IMG/VR virus record: IMGVR_UViG_3300037247_000450
Coordinates: 1 to 46,862 of that record
DNA from: a virus
Direction: 5' to 3' (one strand)
DNA length: 46,862 bases
Within the stretch, counting starts at the first letter, position 1, and every line of letters begins with the position of its first letter. Made by a program: the position numbers and the translations under genes. This document shows positions 16,427 through 23,340 of the stretch, in pieces. The notes under the pieces were generated by a model that had not been told where the DNA came from, did no database searches, and saw nothing but the letters and a program-made list of their open reading frames with translations.

Positions 16427-16686
16427 TACCACTCCAATCCTATGCGTTGGAGAAAGTCCTTCTTATCCATCTCCACTCGCTTGCCGTCCTGGATGATGAC
16501 GATGGTGTCGGCTAGAGACACATCTAGCTCGAACCACTCCTTGCCTTCTATCTCATTGGTGGACTTACGAAACTCGGCCTTGAGGTCTGGCCATGATATG
16601 GTGTTAGGTTGGCCGGAAAACGATTGGCCTTGCCCAATGCCTATGAGGCCCCCCAGCCCGCCTGTGGTACTATTGTTGTCGGCCAT
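16426..16686 (-). CDS. Unknown protein ending in GLEW
   Basis: The protein has 86 residues. It has a Gly/Ser-rich N-terminal 30 residues, then a domain with acidic and beta-strand character (WFELDVSLADTIVIIQDGKRVEM). It has no Cys, yet it ends RIGLEW and so shares the last four residues of the W-tail family without the zinc motif. Its start overlaps the stop of clpP. Function unknown. Confidence 0.7.
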   Translation of the reverse strand: MADNNSTTGGLGGLIGIGQGQSFSGQPNTISWPDLKAEFRKSTNEIEGKEWFELDVSLADTIVIIQDGKRVEMDKKDFLQRIGLEW

Positions 16687-17273
16687 TACTCTATCACCCC
16701 GTCGATGAGATTCAATTCAAGGGCCTCTTCAGGAGAGAGCACCGCCTCTCTGCGCTCGATTAGCCCTTTCAATTTCTTCCGGGTCATGCCCGTGCGACCA
16801 GTGATGATGCTGTCGAGCGTGAGCTGTGTCTTTCGTATCTCCTCTTGCGTCTCCTCCAGCTTCGAGTAGGAGCCGATGTTCGCGGCAGATAACTCATGGA
16901 GGCCAATGGCACAGTGCCGAGTGGCGTAGCGTTTAGTGGCGGCTTGGAGGATGATAGCGCCCATGCTCATGCATTGACCTGTGGCGACAATGTGGATGGG
17001 CGTCTTGCGGACTCCGGTTATGGACTTGAGGAGGTCATAGATAGCTAGACCGTCGGCTACTAGACCACCTGGAGTGTTGAGAATAATATTGATGGGCTTC
17101 CTTGAGTCCTCTGCCAAGTACGAGAGGATGCGCGTCAAGTAGTATTGGACTTCAGAGTTGATAACTCCGGTGATGTAGACTTCGCGGCGGTCAATGGCCG
17201 AGCGGTCTATCATCTCGTGAATGGGCATCGAGGGGTTGGTTGAACGGCTCCTACGGCGTTTATATCTCGGCAT
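16686..17273 (-). CDS. clpP: ClpP-like serine protease
   Basis: The protein has 195 residues, the usual ClpP length. Counted from ATG 17273, which has AAGGAG 6 nt upstream (ATG 17294 is an alternative), the oxyanion segment NTPGGLVADG is at 66-75. The nucleophile Ser103 is in GQCMSMGAI and the base His126 in IGLHEL. In place of the catalytic Asp before the FLS-type block (Asp171 of E. coli ClpP) there is Glu176 (RREAVLS). Phage ClpP homologues often process capsids, but this one sits among replication genes and may act in host takeover. The N-terminus is very Arg-rich. Confidence 0.88.
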   Translation of the reverse strand: MPRYKRRRSRSTNPSMPIHEMIDRSAIDRREVYITGVINSEVQYYLTRILSYLAEDSRKPINIILNTPGGLVADGLAIYDLLKSITGVRKTPIHIVATGQCMSMGAIILQAATKRYATRHCAIGLHELSAANIGSYSKLEETQEEIRKTQLTLDSIITGRTGMTRKKLKGLIERREAVLSPEEALELNLIDGVIE

Positions 17274-17583
17274 TCTCATCTCCTTTTCGGTCATCTAATT
17301 CCGGGTGTGTCTCTTCATACTCCATCAGCGTGAGGGCAGCCCAAGCCACACTAGCTAGATGGTGCTGCCCATCTTTGGGGTCATACCGCTCACCACCCCA
17401 CCAGTCCCACGCATGACGCATCATAGCACCAAAGACACGGCCCCACTTGATACCCTTCTCCCAATTCCTATCGTCATACTTGGCAGCCCCAATGGTATAG
17501 ACCTCGGCTACCTTGAACAGCGGCTTGACAGGTATCAGGTCAAACCTCGCCTTGCCGGTGTCGTCCTTCCTACCTTGCATCAT
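17260..17583 (-). CDS. dATP/dGTP diphosphohydrolase N-terminal-domain protein
   Basis: The protein has 107 residues. It shows the family pattern KARFDLIPVKPLFKVAEVYT, IGAAKYDDRNWEKG, a central MRHAWDWWGGE and HHLASVAWAAL. This matches the small phage family annotated as the N-terminal domain of dATP/dGTP diphosphohydrolases (formerly DUF5664), related to MazG-like nucleotide pyrophosphatases. The start is one of two adjacent ATGs at 17583 and 17580, overlapping the upstream gene. A role in adjusting purine dNTP pools is inferred from the family. Confidence 0.75.
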   Translation of the reverse strand: MMQGRKDDTGKARFDLIPVKPLFKVAEVYTIGAAKYDDRNWEKGIKWGRVFGAMMRHAWDWWGGERYDPKDGQHHLASVAWAALTLMEYEETHPELDDRKGDENAEI

Positions 17584-17785
17584 TGAACCAGGCATCATCA
17601 CGCCCATCGAAGCACGCGAGAATGGTTGGACTTCTGTCGTACCCCATCTTGCTTAGCTCATCAACTGTTACTACGCCCCACGGCATGTAGTATTCAGTGC
17701 GCTGCATCGGCTGCCTATGGAAGTCGTGCATGACTGAGCCGCCCATTACGAAGTGGTTGTAACGCATCCATGTTAGTCGTCTCAT
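17570..17785 (-). CDS. Hypothetical protein
   Basis: The protein has 71 residues. Its ATG at 17785 overlaps the TGA of the upstream gene (ATGA). It is rich in Met, Arg and aromatic residues, with a GVVTVDELSKMGYD segment. There is no Cys pair and no GLxW tail. It lies between two nucleotide-metabolism genes. Function unknown. Confidence 0.65.
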   Translation of the reverse strand: MRRLTWMRYNHFVMGGSVMHDFHRQPMQRTEYYMPWGVVTVDELSKMGYDRSPTILACFDGRDDAWFNDAR

Positions 17786-18222
17786 GTGTAATATCTCCCG
17801 ATAAACTCTATTGCTTCTTCCACTGTCTCGCAGTAGTGCGACACACACTCGTTGATGAAGGGATGGTCACGCATTAGTCTATCGCTCTTGTCACACACAG
17901 CCACGACCGGCATCTTCTGCTCCCAAGCCCAGGCTACCTCCATAAAGGTGCCAACCAGAGGACGTGTGCTGCCCCACGTGTTGAAATTGGCCAGCATCAC
18001 GTCGGCTTGTCTGATATCATTATAGTCTCTCAGGATGATAGACTTGCTGTTGTGGTCGGCTGTGCTGATGCCACCGTCCTTGCTTGTGGCCATGTTCTTC
18101 CCCCTCAAGGGTGAGAGACTGTCAATTCCCCAGCCCGCGTCGAGCTTGAACGCGGCATCGTCACGCCACTCCAATGATTGAGGATGGTCAGTGCTAATCA
18201 GACCTGCTAGATAGACAATCAT
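17782..18222 (-). CDS. Nucleoside 2-deoxyribosyltransferase-like protein
   Basis: The protein has 146 residues. It opens MIVYLAGLIS, the typical first strand and loop of the nucleoside 2-deoxyribosyltransferase superfamily. It continues with RDYNDIRQADVMLANFNTW (the ADVMLAN-type strand) and GTFMEVAWAWE, which contains the expected catalytic-type Glu. Such enzymes cleave or exchange N-glycosidic bonds of deoxynucleosides or their phosphates. AAAGGAG precedes the start, and ATGA overlaps the upstream gene. Together with the neighbouring diphosphohydrolase it suggests manipulation of the nucleotide pool. Confidence 0.72.
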   Translation of the reverse strand: MIVYLAGLISTDHPQSLEWRDDAAFKLDAGWGIDSLSPLRGKNMATSKDGGISTADHNSKSIILRDYNDIRQADVMLANFNTWGSTRPLVGTFMEVAWAWEQKMPVVAVCDKSDRLMRDHPFINECVSHYCETVEEAIEFIGRYYT

Positions 18223-18410
18223 TTGCGCTCCTTTAGCTTATCGCCTAGTGTCTTATGCATGTGGCCCTGCTGCTTGAGATATAAGATGGCGGAGTCAGCC
18301 ATCAACGAGTAGAAGTCTCGGCAGCCCTGAGCACATGCATCCCATAGCTGAGCACGGTGATGCCTGTCATGCAAGTGACGAGCTAGCTTGTGAGTGATTG
18401 CCTTTACCAT
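18219..18410 (-). CDS. Hypothetical small basic protein
   Basis: The protein has 63 residues, rich in His, Lys and Arg, probably all-helical. It contains CAQGC near residue 26 but lacks the W-tail. Its start lies in the TATGGTAA end of W-tail 7 and its stop in the ATGA start of the next gene. Function unknown. Confidence 0.65.
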   Translation of the reverse strand: MVKAITHKLARHLHDRHHRAQLWDACAQGCRDFYSLMADSAILYLKQQGHMHKTLGDKLKERK

Positions 18411-18619
18411 ATGACCCCTAACTCTCGCCCGTGGTATTCACACACAACCCAGGAATCAGGATAGTGGGTGTCAAGCATTTCTCTTGTCATTCTTGAACAA
18501 ATATCACACTCACCCTTATCCCATTCTAGGGTATCCGTAAGAGTAACCAAGACAGAAGTCTTTGCTATCTGTTCTCTGATACGGGCGTATGTAGAGTCAG
18601 TCAGTTTAATCTCTACCAT
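18404..18619 (-). CDS. W-tail zinc-finger microprotein 7
   Basis: The protein has 71 residues. A helical N-terminal half is followed by CDICSRMT near residue 39 and the end CEYHGRELGVIW, so the ligand set is Cys3-His. The 5' end overlaps the Trp-stop of W-tail 8, making a direct pair. Confidence 0.8.
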   Translation of the reverse strand: MVEIKLTDSTYARIREQIAKTSVLVTLTDTLEWDKGECDICSRMTREMLDTHYPDSWVVCEYHGRELGVIW

Positions 18620-18933
18620 AGCCAGCCATCCTTGCGTGCATGGTCAACGCACAGCCGCACATGCTCGACCTTCTTAGCATCCCACAGCGCATGATGCAGG
18701 GTGTCATAAAGACAGTTCATTGGATACATCAAGTCAGCGACCTCCCACGCATTCAAGCTCAACGCTTTGGCAATGAGCTTCGCATCTACTGAGTAGTCGC
18801 CTGTCGCTTCGTCAGAGATGATGCGCTCGCCGGTCATCTGATTGTTCACCAGGAGGATGCGGCCTTGCTCTTGACACGCTTTGTCACCCAATGCCTCCCA
18901 CTCCTTGATGCGGTCATGCCACGCTACTGCCAT
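18613..18933 (-). CDS. W-tail microprotein 8 (long form)
   Basis: At 106 residues this is the longest family member. It ends CVDHARKDGWLW but lacks a classical upstream CxxC (single Cys near residues 20 and 74), so zinc binding is less certain. It has a WHDRIKEWEALG helix at the N-terminus. AAGGAGAGACAGAC precedes the ATG, a leader shared with several other genes here. Confidence 0.78.
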   Translation of the reverse strand: MAVAWHDRIKEWEALGDKACQEQGRILLVNNQMTGERIISDEATGDYSVDAKLIAKALSLNAWEVADLMYPMNCLYDTLHHALWDAKKVEHVRLCVDHARKDGWLW

Positions 18934-18945
18934 GTCTGTCTCTCC

Positions 18946-19143
18946 TTACCAAATCAGATTGTAGTGGCGGGCATGTTCCTCGCACACCCAAATATCCTTC
19001 TGGATGCCTTTAGGTACTGAAGCCTCCCCATACCATCTGATGTCACAAGCGATGTCGCATCTCTCCTGCAATGTCACCCTGGGGTTAGTCTGCAATCTCA
19101 AGGTGCCAGTGGGGAGCGTTATCTCGATTTCTTTCGTCGTCAT
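18946..19143 (-). CDS. W-tail zinc-finger microprotein 9
   Basis: The protein has 65 residues from ATG 19143, chosen because AAGGAG is 5 nt upstream; GTG 19149 is an alternative. The upstream pair is spaced CDIAC and the end is CEEHARHYNLIW (Asn replaces Gly). The stop is TGG-TAA-GGAG, so the stop codon merges into the ribosome-binding site of the next gene. Confidence 0.76.
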   Translation of the reverse strand: MTTKEIEITLPTGTLRLQTNPRVTLQERCDIACDIRWYGEASVPKGIQKDIWVCEEHARHYNLIW

Positions 19144-19152
19144 GGACACTCC

Positions 19153-19374
19153 TTACCACCGCAGTCCAAACTCTCTCTGATGGTCTACGCAAAGCCAAGA
19201 CATAATGCTCATTGCCCGTGCGCCGCTGGTTTTGGTGGGCGAACAAAAGTCACAGTTGGAAACCAATACCCCATTAACATCAAACTGCTCCCGCTCGAAG
19301 TAGTTAGTCGGCAATTTCCAGATGCCAGTGAGGCGCTTTATCTCGGTTTCGCTCATCGAAAATCGCAAGGTCAT
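19153..19374 (-). CDS. W-tail zinc-finger microprotein 10
   Basis: The protein has 73 residues. CDFC lies near residue 41 and the end is CVDHQREFGLRW. The start is uncertain: AAGGAG sits just 1 nt before ATG 19374, while TTG at codon 3 and ATG at codon 7 have longer spacing. It overlaps the endolysin 3' end by 71 nt, the largest overlap in this region. TGG-TAA-GGAG again forms the next ribosome-binding site. Confidence 0.73.
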   Translation of the reverse strand: MTLRFSMSETEIKRLTGIWKLPTNYFEREQFDVNGVLVSNCDFCSPTKTSGARAMSIMSWLCVDHQREFGLRW

Positions 19375-19627
19375 ACTCCTTTGCTAAGTGCGCTAGTATC
19401 ACATGGAACGTCAACTGGCCTAGCTCGGACTTGTCCCACGACCGTATGTCAATAGCCATATTACGATAGTGGCGGCTAGTGCGGCCATGCCTGGCATCGT
19501 TGCCACTCGTGACTATGAGCGGCTTGCCGAACAGCAGGTCATGCAGCACACCCGCCTTCTCTAGCGCCAGGGCTAGCTGTGGATGCAGCTTGTCAAGGTT
19601 CACTCGGTCGCTCTTCTTACGCCACAT
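19304..19627 (-). CDS. Endolysin, M15/VanY-type L,D- or D,D-carboxypeptidase-like
   Basis: The protein has 107 residues from ATG 19627, which overlaps the previous TAA. The zinc peptidase M15 motifs are clear: SRHYRNMAID with His53 and Asp60, and HWHLEI with His102, in a domain of typical length. Such enzymes cut peptidoglycan peptide cross-links. There is no signal peptide, so export would need a holin. It lies in the early-gene strand with no holin beside it. Confidence 0.8.
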   Translation of the reverse strand: MWRKKSDRVNLDKLHPQLALALEKAGVLHDLLFGKPLIVTSGNDARHGRTSRHYRNMAIDIRSWDKSELGQLTFHVILAHLAKEYDLAIFDERNRDKAPHWHLEIAD

Positions 19628-19851
19628 TAGACTTTCCTCTCGATGGTAGCCTTCATAGCCAGCTCGCCTACCCCTGTCAAGCACTTGCCGGAGCACACTA
19701 GGTAAGTCTCCGGCCCCTGCTCCGTATCAGTGACGATGTTGTACCAGCCCACCATCTGCTCCTTGACCTCCTGCTCCTGACCAGTCAGCTCTACCTTCTT
19801 GGTGGACGGGCAGATGTCACACGCTAATTCTAACCATCTCTTCAACGCCAT
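19627..19851 (-). CDS. Hypothetical Cys-containing protein
   Basis: The protein has 74 residues. CDIC lies at residues 11-14 and CSGKC near residue 53, so it may bind zinc, but it ends ATIERKV and lacks the W-tail. It may be a diverged family member with a changed C-terminus. AAGGAGACAGAC precedes the ATG. Confidence 0.7.
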   Translation of the reverse strand: MALKRWLELACDICPSTKKVELTGQEQEVKEQMVGWYNIVTDTEQGPETYLVCSGKCLTGVGELAMKATIERKV

Positions 19852-19861
19852 GTCTGTCTCC

Positions 19862-20101
19862 TTACCACAATAGATTCAACTCCCTAGCGTGCTTCTCGCA
19901 GAGGAAGGCTCCGTGCCAATCAGTTTCTCCGTCTCTTAGCACCCGTAGTCCCCCCTGCCCACTTACTCGACAGTCGCTTCCGGTAGGTTTATGCGTACAG
20001 TGGCAGTAACCATACCTGTCATTCGGCCCTACTAAACCCCCCAACGCACGCAGCGGGAGAGTATACTCCCTTATATATTCATGGTCATAGGGTCTCGCCA
20101 T
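19862..20101 (-). CDS. W-tail zinc-finger microprotein 11
   Basis: The protein has 79 residues. CHCTHKPTGSDC lies near residue 33 and the end is CEKHARELNLLW. The middle has a Gly-rich loop. Its ATG directly follows the TAG of the exonuclease gene (TAGATGG). The stop merges into the AAGGAGACAGAC leader of the next gene. Confidence 0.77.
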   Translation of the reverse strand: MARPYDHEYIREYTLPLRALGGLVGPNDRYGYCHCTHKPTGSDCRVSGQGGLRVLRDGETDWHGAFLCEKHARELNLLW

Positions 20102-20704
20102 CTACTTGGAGCCATACTCGTCGATTCGGGGGATGAACTTCCTCAGTTTGCCGACCAGTTGTTCGAGCTTCACCACGTCCACGATGCAGTGCTCCACTAC
20201 CTCGTCCATCGCCTGACGTTGCTCCTTGCCCGTGGCCAGCAAGGCACGCAGCCACATATGACCTTCGACGCTGGACTTGGAGCCGAGGCCGAAGTGCTGG
20301 AGGATGCGGGCGAGGCTGTTGTATGAGAAGCGCAGGTGCTTACGCGCTATCAGTACAGGGTCAATCATCTTCGAGCGCGGATTGACTATCACCCCGCCTG
20401 TCCCACCCGACAGCCCACTGTAGGCACGGGTGTTGAGGAAGGGCCGGTCGAACTTCATGCCGTTGTGGGCGATGAGCACATCATGCTTGTTCAGCTCCTC
20501 GATGATATCCTTCACGAGAAGGGAGTCATCGTACTTGTTGCCCTTCTTCCACGCTGCATAGTTGTCACCCCTGAAGATGAGGGGCTTCTTGCCTACCTGC
20601 TTCACCACCGCACATAGAACCCGACCGAAGTCGGCACTCAAGTTACTAGTCTCTATGTCGAAGGTGGCGATAGAGATTACTTCTTCTTGCTGTCGCTTTG
20701 CCAT
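20102..20704 (-). CDS. RNase H-like DEDD exonuclease
   Basis: The protein has 200 residues. Motif I is FDIET (Asp16, Glu18), motif II AHNGMKFDRPFL (Asp86), and motif III HCIVDVVKL with Asp176. This is the arrangement of DnaQ/RNase_H_2-type 3'-5' exonucleases. It is separate from the exonuclease domain inside the polymerase. A role in recombination or repair is likely. AAGGAGATAAC precedes the ATG. Confidence 0.8.
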   Translation of the reverse strand: MAKRQQEEVISIATFDIETSNLSADFGRVLCAVVKQVGKKPLIFRGDNYAAWKKGNKYDDSLLVKDIIEELNKHDVLIAHNGMKFDRPFLNTRAYSGLSGGTGGVIVNPRSKMIDPVLIARKHLRFSYNSLARILQHFGLGSKSSVEGHMWLRALLATGKEQRQAMDEVVEHCIVDVVKLEQLVGKLRKFIPRIDEYGSK

Positions 20705-20713
20705 GTTATCTCC

Positions 20714-20884
20714 TTACCATAAGATGTCTAACTCTCTTGCATGGTCGGTGCATAGCCAAAATTGTCTGTGTCCCTCGAAGGCACTAGACCAGTTGCAGAG
20801 GTCACAATAACCCTTATCAGCTACTGACAGGTAGGGTTTCTCAGTATGACCCTCTGGTAAATCTTCGACTCGGATAGGGGTCAT
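20714..20884 (-). CDS. W-tail zinc-finger microprotein 12
   Basis: The protein has 56 residues. KPYLSVADKGYCDLC lies in the first half and the end is CTDHARELDILW (Asp replaces Gly). GGAGG lies upstream, and GTG 20890 is an alternative start. The KPYLSVA segment recurs as KPHVSVA in the gene at 21035, suggesting common origin. Confidence 0.72.
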   Translation of the reverse strand: MTPIRVEDLPEGHTEKPYLSVADKGYCDLCNWSSAFEGHRQFWLCTDHARELDILW

Positions 20885-20892
20885 CGCCACTG

Positions 20893-21042
20893 TTACCTCC
20901 CTAATGCTTTGTTTGCTTGCTGCTTAGTAAGCCCTGTCCGCATGAGTATTGTCACCTCATGGTCGTCGCTTGTGCCACCAGGTATAACCTGGACTAGAAT
21001 CTGTACGAGTACGGACTCCAGTAGTGTCAGTGGTTTACCCAT
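20893..21042 (-). CDS. Hypothetical small protein
   Basis: The protein has 49 residues. It has a hydrophobic helix-like N-terminal half (LTLLESVLVQILVQVI) and an LTKQQANKAL end. GGAGACAGAC precedes the ATG, which lies within the GATGGGTAA end of the upstream gene. Function unknown. Confidence 0.6.
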   Translation of the reverse strand: MGKPLTLLESVLVQILVQVIPGGTSDDHEVTILMRTGLTKQQANKALGR

Positions 21043-21190
21043 CGTCTGTCTCCTCTAGCCACCGTCCACAGTATAGACATGAACGTCGTGGCTTACCATC
21101 GTATTCGCCAGCTACTGAAACATGGGGTTTGTTATAGTTCGCCCCATTAGGCGGGTCAGCTTTACATAATTCCTCATCATGCGATATCAT
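21035..21190 (-). CDS. Degenerate W-tail relative
   Basis: The protein has 51 residues. It shares KPHVSVAG with W-tail 12 and has CLYC near residue 39, but it ends RWLEETDDG and lacks the C-terminal Cys/His pair and GLxW. It is probably a truncated or rearranged member. The start overlaps the TGA of the upstream gene. Confidence 0.6.
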   Translation of the reverse strand: MISHDEELCKADPPNGANYNKPHVSVAGEYDGKPRRSCLYCGRWLEETDDG

Positions 21191-21434
21191 CTTCTACCTC
21201 TCCTTCTAGCTGACTGAGTATCTTATCTAGGTTCTGATGAGAGCGGAGGATGCGGAGGGCTGACTTGGCTCGCCTCGCAGTCAGTTGGGCTGCCACTTGG
21301 GGTCTTACGCCTGACCAACGACTGATGTTCTGGAAGTCCCGCGACTTAATCCACGTGCTCCGGTCAGGCTCATGGAGATGCGCGAGACTATCCAACAGCA
21401 CTACCAGCCACAGTCTCTGTTCATTACCTGCCAC
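21177..21434 (-). CDS. Hypothetical helical protein
   Basis: The protein has 85 residues, GTG start. An alternation of basic and Leu-rich segments (LTARRAKSALRILRSHQNLDKILSQLEGE) suggests a helical, possibly DNA-binding protein. It is the first gene after the terminator-like hairpins, so it may head a separate transcript. Confidence 0.6.
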   Translation of the reverse strand: MAGNEQRLWLVVLLDSLAHLHEPDRSTWIKSRDFQNISRWSGVRPQVAAQLTARRAKSALRILRSHQNLDKILSQLEGEVEDDIA

Positions 21435-21562
21435 TCCGCGTCCTCTCTCTCTCTCAAACTCTGACTAGTATTTTGCCCCTTTATTCTGTCCGGTCAGAGG
21501 GCATGCTCGCGTCTCAATGGCCACTTGAGGGGGCTACCCTACTAGTCATATCTATAATAGCA

Positions 21563-21597
21563 AGCCCCTGCCTGCTCTCAGGTCACTGACAGGGGCT
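21563..21597. terminator. Hairpin in the intergenic region
   Basis: AGCCCCTG (21563-21570) pairs perfectly with CAGGGGCT (21590-21597). The loop contains one copy of the recurring 12-mer GACCTGAGAGCA (minus strand). There is no clean U-run, so it may be an attenuator, not a terminator. The 240-nt gap 21435-21675 holds no gene that I can support. Confidence 0.5.
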
Positions 21598-21606
21598 GAC
21601 TGGCTG

Positions 21607-21632
21607 TAGGTAGAGGGCTCTCGCCCTGCCTA
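21607..21632 (-). terminator. Hairpin downstream of the SSB-like gene
   Basis: TAGG (21607-21610) and AGGGC (21614-21618) pair with GCCCT (21623-21627) and CCTA (21629-21632) around a TCTC loop. It is placed just past the stop at 21676 in the direction of minus-strand transcription. Confidence 0.45.
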
Positions 21633-21675
21633 TGCCAGTTACCCTTAGTCTATACTGCCTCAATCAAGAGTGTAG

Positions 21676-22104
21676 TTAGACTTTAGGGGTGAAGAAGTAA
21701 CTGACCTCTAGCCGTGACGTGTCGTCCTTCTGGAGCTTCGTACCGAACCCGACTGTCAGGCCCTGCAAGGCGTTGAAGTTCATCTCGCCTTCGGTGATGC
21801 CAGCGCCAGTGAACAGGCCGCGCATCAACTTCTTCACGTTGATGTTGTAGCTTATCTGTTCGTTGGTAGTGGTGGCGGTGAAGCCAGGCTGGAGCCACTC
21901 TTGTTTCAGGTTGATGCGAGCGTAGAAGGTGCGGTCAGACTGGTCAGTCTCCTTCAGCCGATAGGCTAGAGGGATGGTTACTTGAGTGTAGCCATTCCTG
22001 ACCTCTCGTGACTCGACCTCTCCTATCCTGCCGATGGCCTTGAATGCGAAGGCTTCCGGCTTGGGTACATCCTCGACTTTGATATTGCTGACTAGCGTGT
22101 TCAT
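21676..22104 (-). CDS. Candidate single-stranded-DNA-binding protein
   Basis: The protein has 142 residues and a beta-rich, OB-fold-like pattern. AFKAIGRIGEVESREV opens it, followed by a YTQVTIPLAYRL strand pair, a basic stretch and LEVSYFFTPKV at the end. It is transcribed from a strong promoter of its own and is followed by hairpins, as expected for a highly expressed SSB. The assignment rests on this context and fold pattern. There is no acidic C-terminal tail. Confidence 0.45.
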   Translation of the reverse strand: MNTLVSNIKVEDVPKPEAFAFKAIGRIGEVESREVRNGYTQVTIPLAYRLKETDQSDRTFYARINLKQEWLQPGFTATTTNEQISYNINVKKLMRGLFTGAGITEGEMNFNALQGLTVGFGTKLQKDDTSRLEVSYFFTPKV

Positions 22105-22144
22105 GTGTTGTTGTCTCCTCGTTTTGTGTTTGACTTACGAGGGC

Positions 22145-22173
22145 ATTTTACCACACGCCACGCCAAAAGTCAA
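22145..22173 (-). promoter_or_regulatory. Sigma70-like promoter for the SSB-like gene
   Basis: TTGACT (22173-22168), 17-bp spacer, TAAAAT (22150-22145), about 40 bp before the ATG at 22104, with a GAGGAGAC ribosome-binding site between. Confidence 0.8.
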
Positions 22174-22183
22174 GCCCTTTCGT

Positions 22184-22378
22184 TCACCAAAGTAAGTTCA
22201 ATTCCCTAGCATGTTCCTCACAGAAGAAGGGCGGAGTGTTAGTGCCAATCCAATAGCTGAGAGTCGTCCTATCAAGGATGTCTTCACAAATGTCACAGTC
22301 CTTTCTATCTTTCAACTTCCACGGTGTATCACAAAGTCTTATATATCTCTCGGCCTTAGCACGAATCTTCTTATTCAT
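22184..22378 (-). CDS. W-tail zinc-finger microprotein 13
   Basis: The protein has 64 residues from ATG 22378, in ATGA overlap with the upstream stop. A basic N-terminus (MNKKIRAKAERYIRL) is followed by CDICEDIL near residue 27 and the end CEEHARELNLLW. The stop is followed within 10 nt by the -35 element of the next transcript. Confidence 0.78.
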   Translation of the reverse strand: MNKKIRAKAERYIRLCDTPWKLKDRKDCDICEDILDRTTLSYWIGTNTPPFFCEEHARELNLLW

Positions 22379-22635
22379 GGTAGTCTCTCGATGGTCTTGA
22401 TGCAGACGCGAGGGATGAACCAACAGCCGCCGTACTGCTCGCCATCCTCGGACTTAGCGTTGTAGATGAGCACACCATTCTTGATGCGCTTGTAGATGGT
22501 GGCCTCGATGGTGACGAGGGGACGCTCGCCCATCTTGTCAAACTCAGTGGAGTTCTGCCACTCTGACGTGCTGTCGGAGTCTATCCAAAGCAGCCGCACT
22601 CTATCGCCTGGCTGTAGCTCTCGATACTTTACCAT
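22375..22635 (-). CDS. Hypothetical beta-rich small protein
   Basis: The protein has 86 residues from ATG 22635, which lies in the TATGGTAA end of W-tail 14. It begins VKYRELQPGDRVRLLW, an SH3-like barrel opening (LxPGDxVRL), and contains a single Cys. It may be a small nucleic-acid or protein-binding SH3-like protein; this is unproven. Confidence 0.6.
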   Translation of the reverse strand: MVKYRELQPGDRVRLLWIDSDSTSEWQNSTEFDKMGERPLVTIEATIYKRIKNGVLIYNAKSEDGEQYGGCWFIPRVCIKTIERLP

Positions 22636-22793
22636 AGCAATCCTAGCTCCCTCGCACAGTCGAGACAAGAATACCAGTAACCATGCCGAGTAATAGCGTG
22701 GTCGGTTTGATAGTGAAACTCTCCCAAAGGCTTTTCACACTCATCACAAGAGAACCCAGGGCTAATCGTTCTCTTTATCCCCACCACTACCAT
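22629..22793 (-). CDS. W-tail zinc-finger microprotein 14
   Basis: The protein has 54 residues. CDECEKPLGEFHY lies at residue 16 and the end is CLDCARELGLLW, one of the most canonical members. The ATG overlaps the Trp-stop of W-tail 15, and its own Trp-stop overlaps the next start, so it is coupled on both sides. Confidence 0.76.
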   Translation of the reverse strand: MVVVGIKRTISPGFSCDECEKPLGEFHYQTDHAITRHGYWYSCLDCARELGLLW

Positions 22794-22909
22794 AGTAGGC
22801 CCTCACGTTGGCAACACTCCCGACACCAACCTTCACTCCCCCTGTTAGGCTCACGGAAAACTAACCAGCGTGGCTCCTGATAGTGCTCTTTACAGCGATT
22901 GCAGGACAT
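22787..22909 (-). CDS. W-tail zinc-finger microprotein 15
   Basis: The protein has 40 residues from ATG 22909. CNRCKEHY lies at residue 3 and the end is CRECCQREGLLW. The frame is open back to 22990, but that would overlap the secreted-protein gene by 58 nt. No strong ribosome-binding site distinguishes the two starts. This is the most compact member and may approach the minimal fold. Confidence 0.66.
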   Translation of the reverse strand: MSCNRCKEHYQEPRWLVFREPNRGSEGWCRECCQREGLLW

Positions 22910-22932
22910 AAATATAAGTTTCAGGCGACGAA

Positions 22933-23340
22933 TTATTCGTAGACCTGTAGGCGTATCTGGACTACTCCCTGCTTGACTCGGAATTTGCATGTGTATTTAC
23001 TCACTCCGTTAATGCCCAACCAATAGTCGGGCCGTTCCTCTTTCCATGATAGTTGGAAGGCTATGCGGATGGGGCTGAAGATGGTAGAGGGTGGAATCAT
23101 CACCTTGAGGACGGGGTGCGGGTTGGCCATGATGTTCCAGTCCAGTATCTGACAGGCATACTCGTGTACGCCGTCGTCACGCCAGACGGAGATGTTCCGC
23201 AGCACCAAGTCGAAGGGCACCCACCTCTTGTGACTCTTGCCACTGTCTTGCATGTGACTCTCTTTCGGTTCGTCCTGTGCCGCCACACCCATAGCCAGGA
23301 CGAGACAGCTAATCAACGTCAAGTATTTCAAGCGATACAT
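22933..23340 (-). CDS. Secreted/periplasmic protein of unknown function
   Basis: The protein has 135 residues. A Sec signal peptide is clear at residues 1-22 (MYRLKYLTLISCLVLAMGVAAQ), with cleavage plausible after AAQ or AMA-like positions. The mature part is beta-rich with two Cys. It overlaps the end of the RlpA-like gene by 32 nt, so the two exported proteins are probably made together and act on the host envelope. Confidence 0.7.
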   Translation of the reverse strand: MYRLKYLTLISCLVLAMGVAAQDEPKESHMQDSGKSHKRWVPFDLVLRNISVWRDDGVHEYACQILDWNIMANPHPVLKVMIPPSTIFSPIRIAFQLSWKEERPDYWLGINGVSKYTCKFRVKQGVVQIRLQVYE

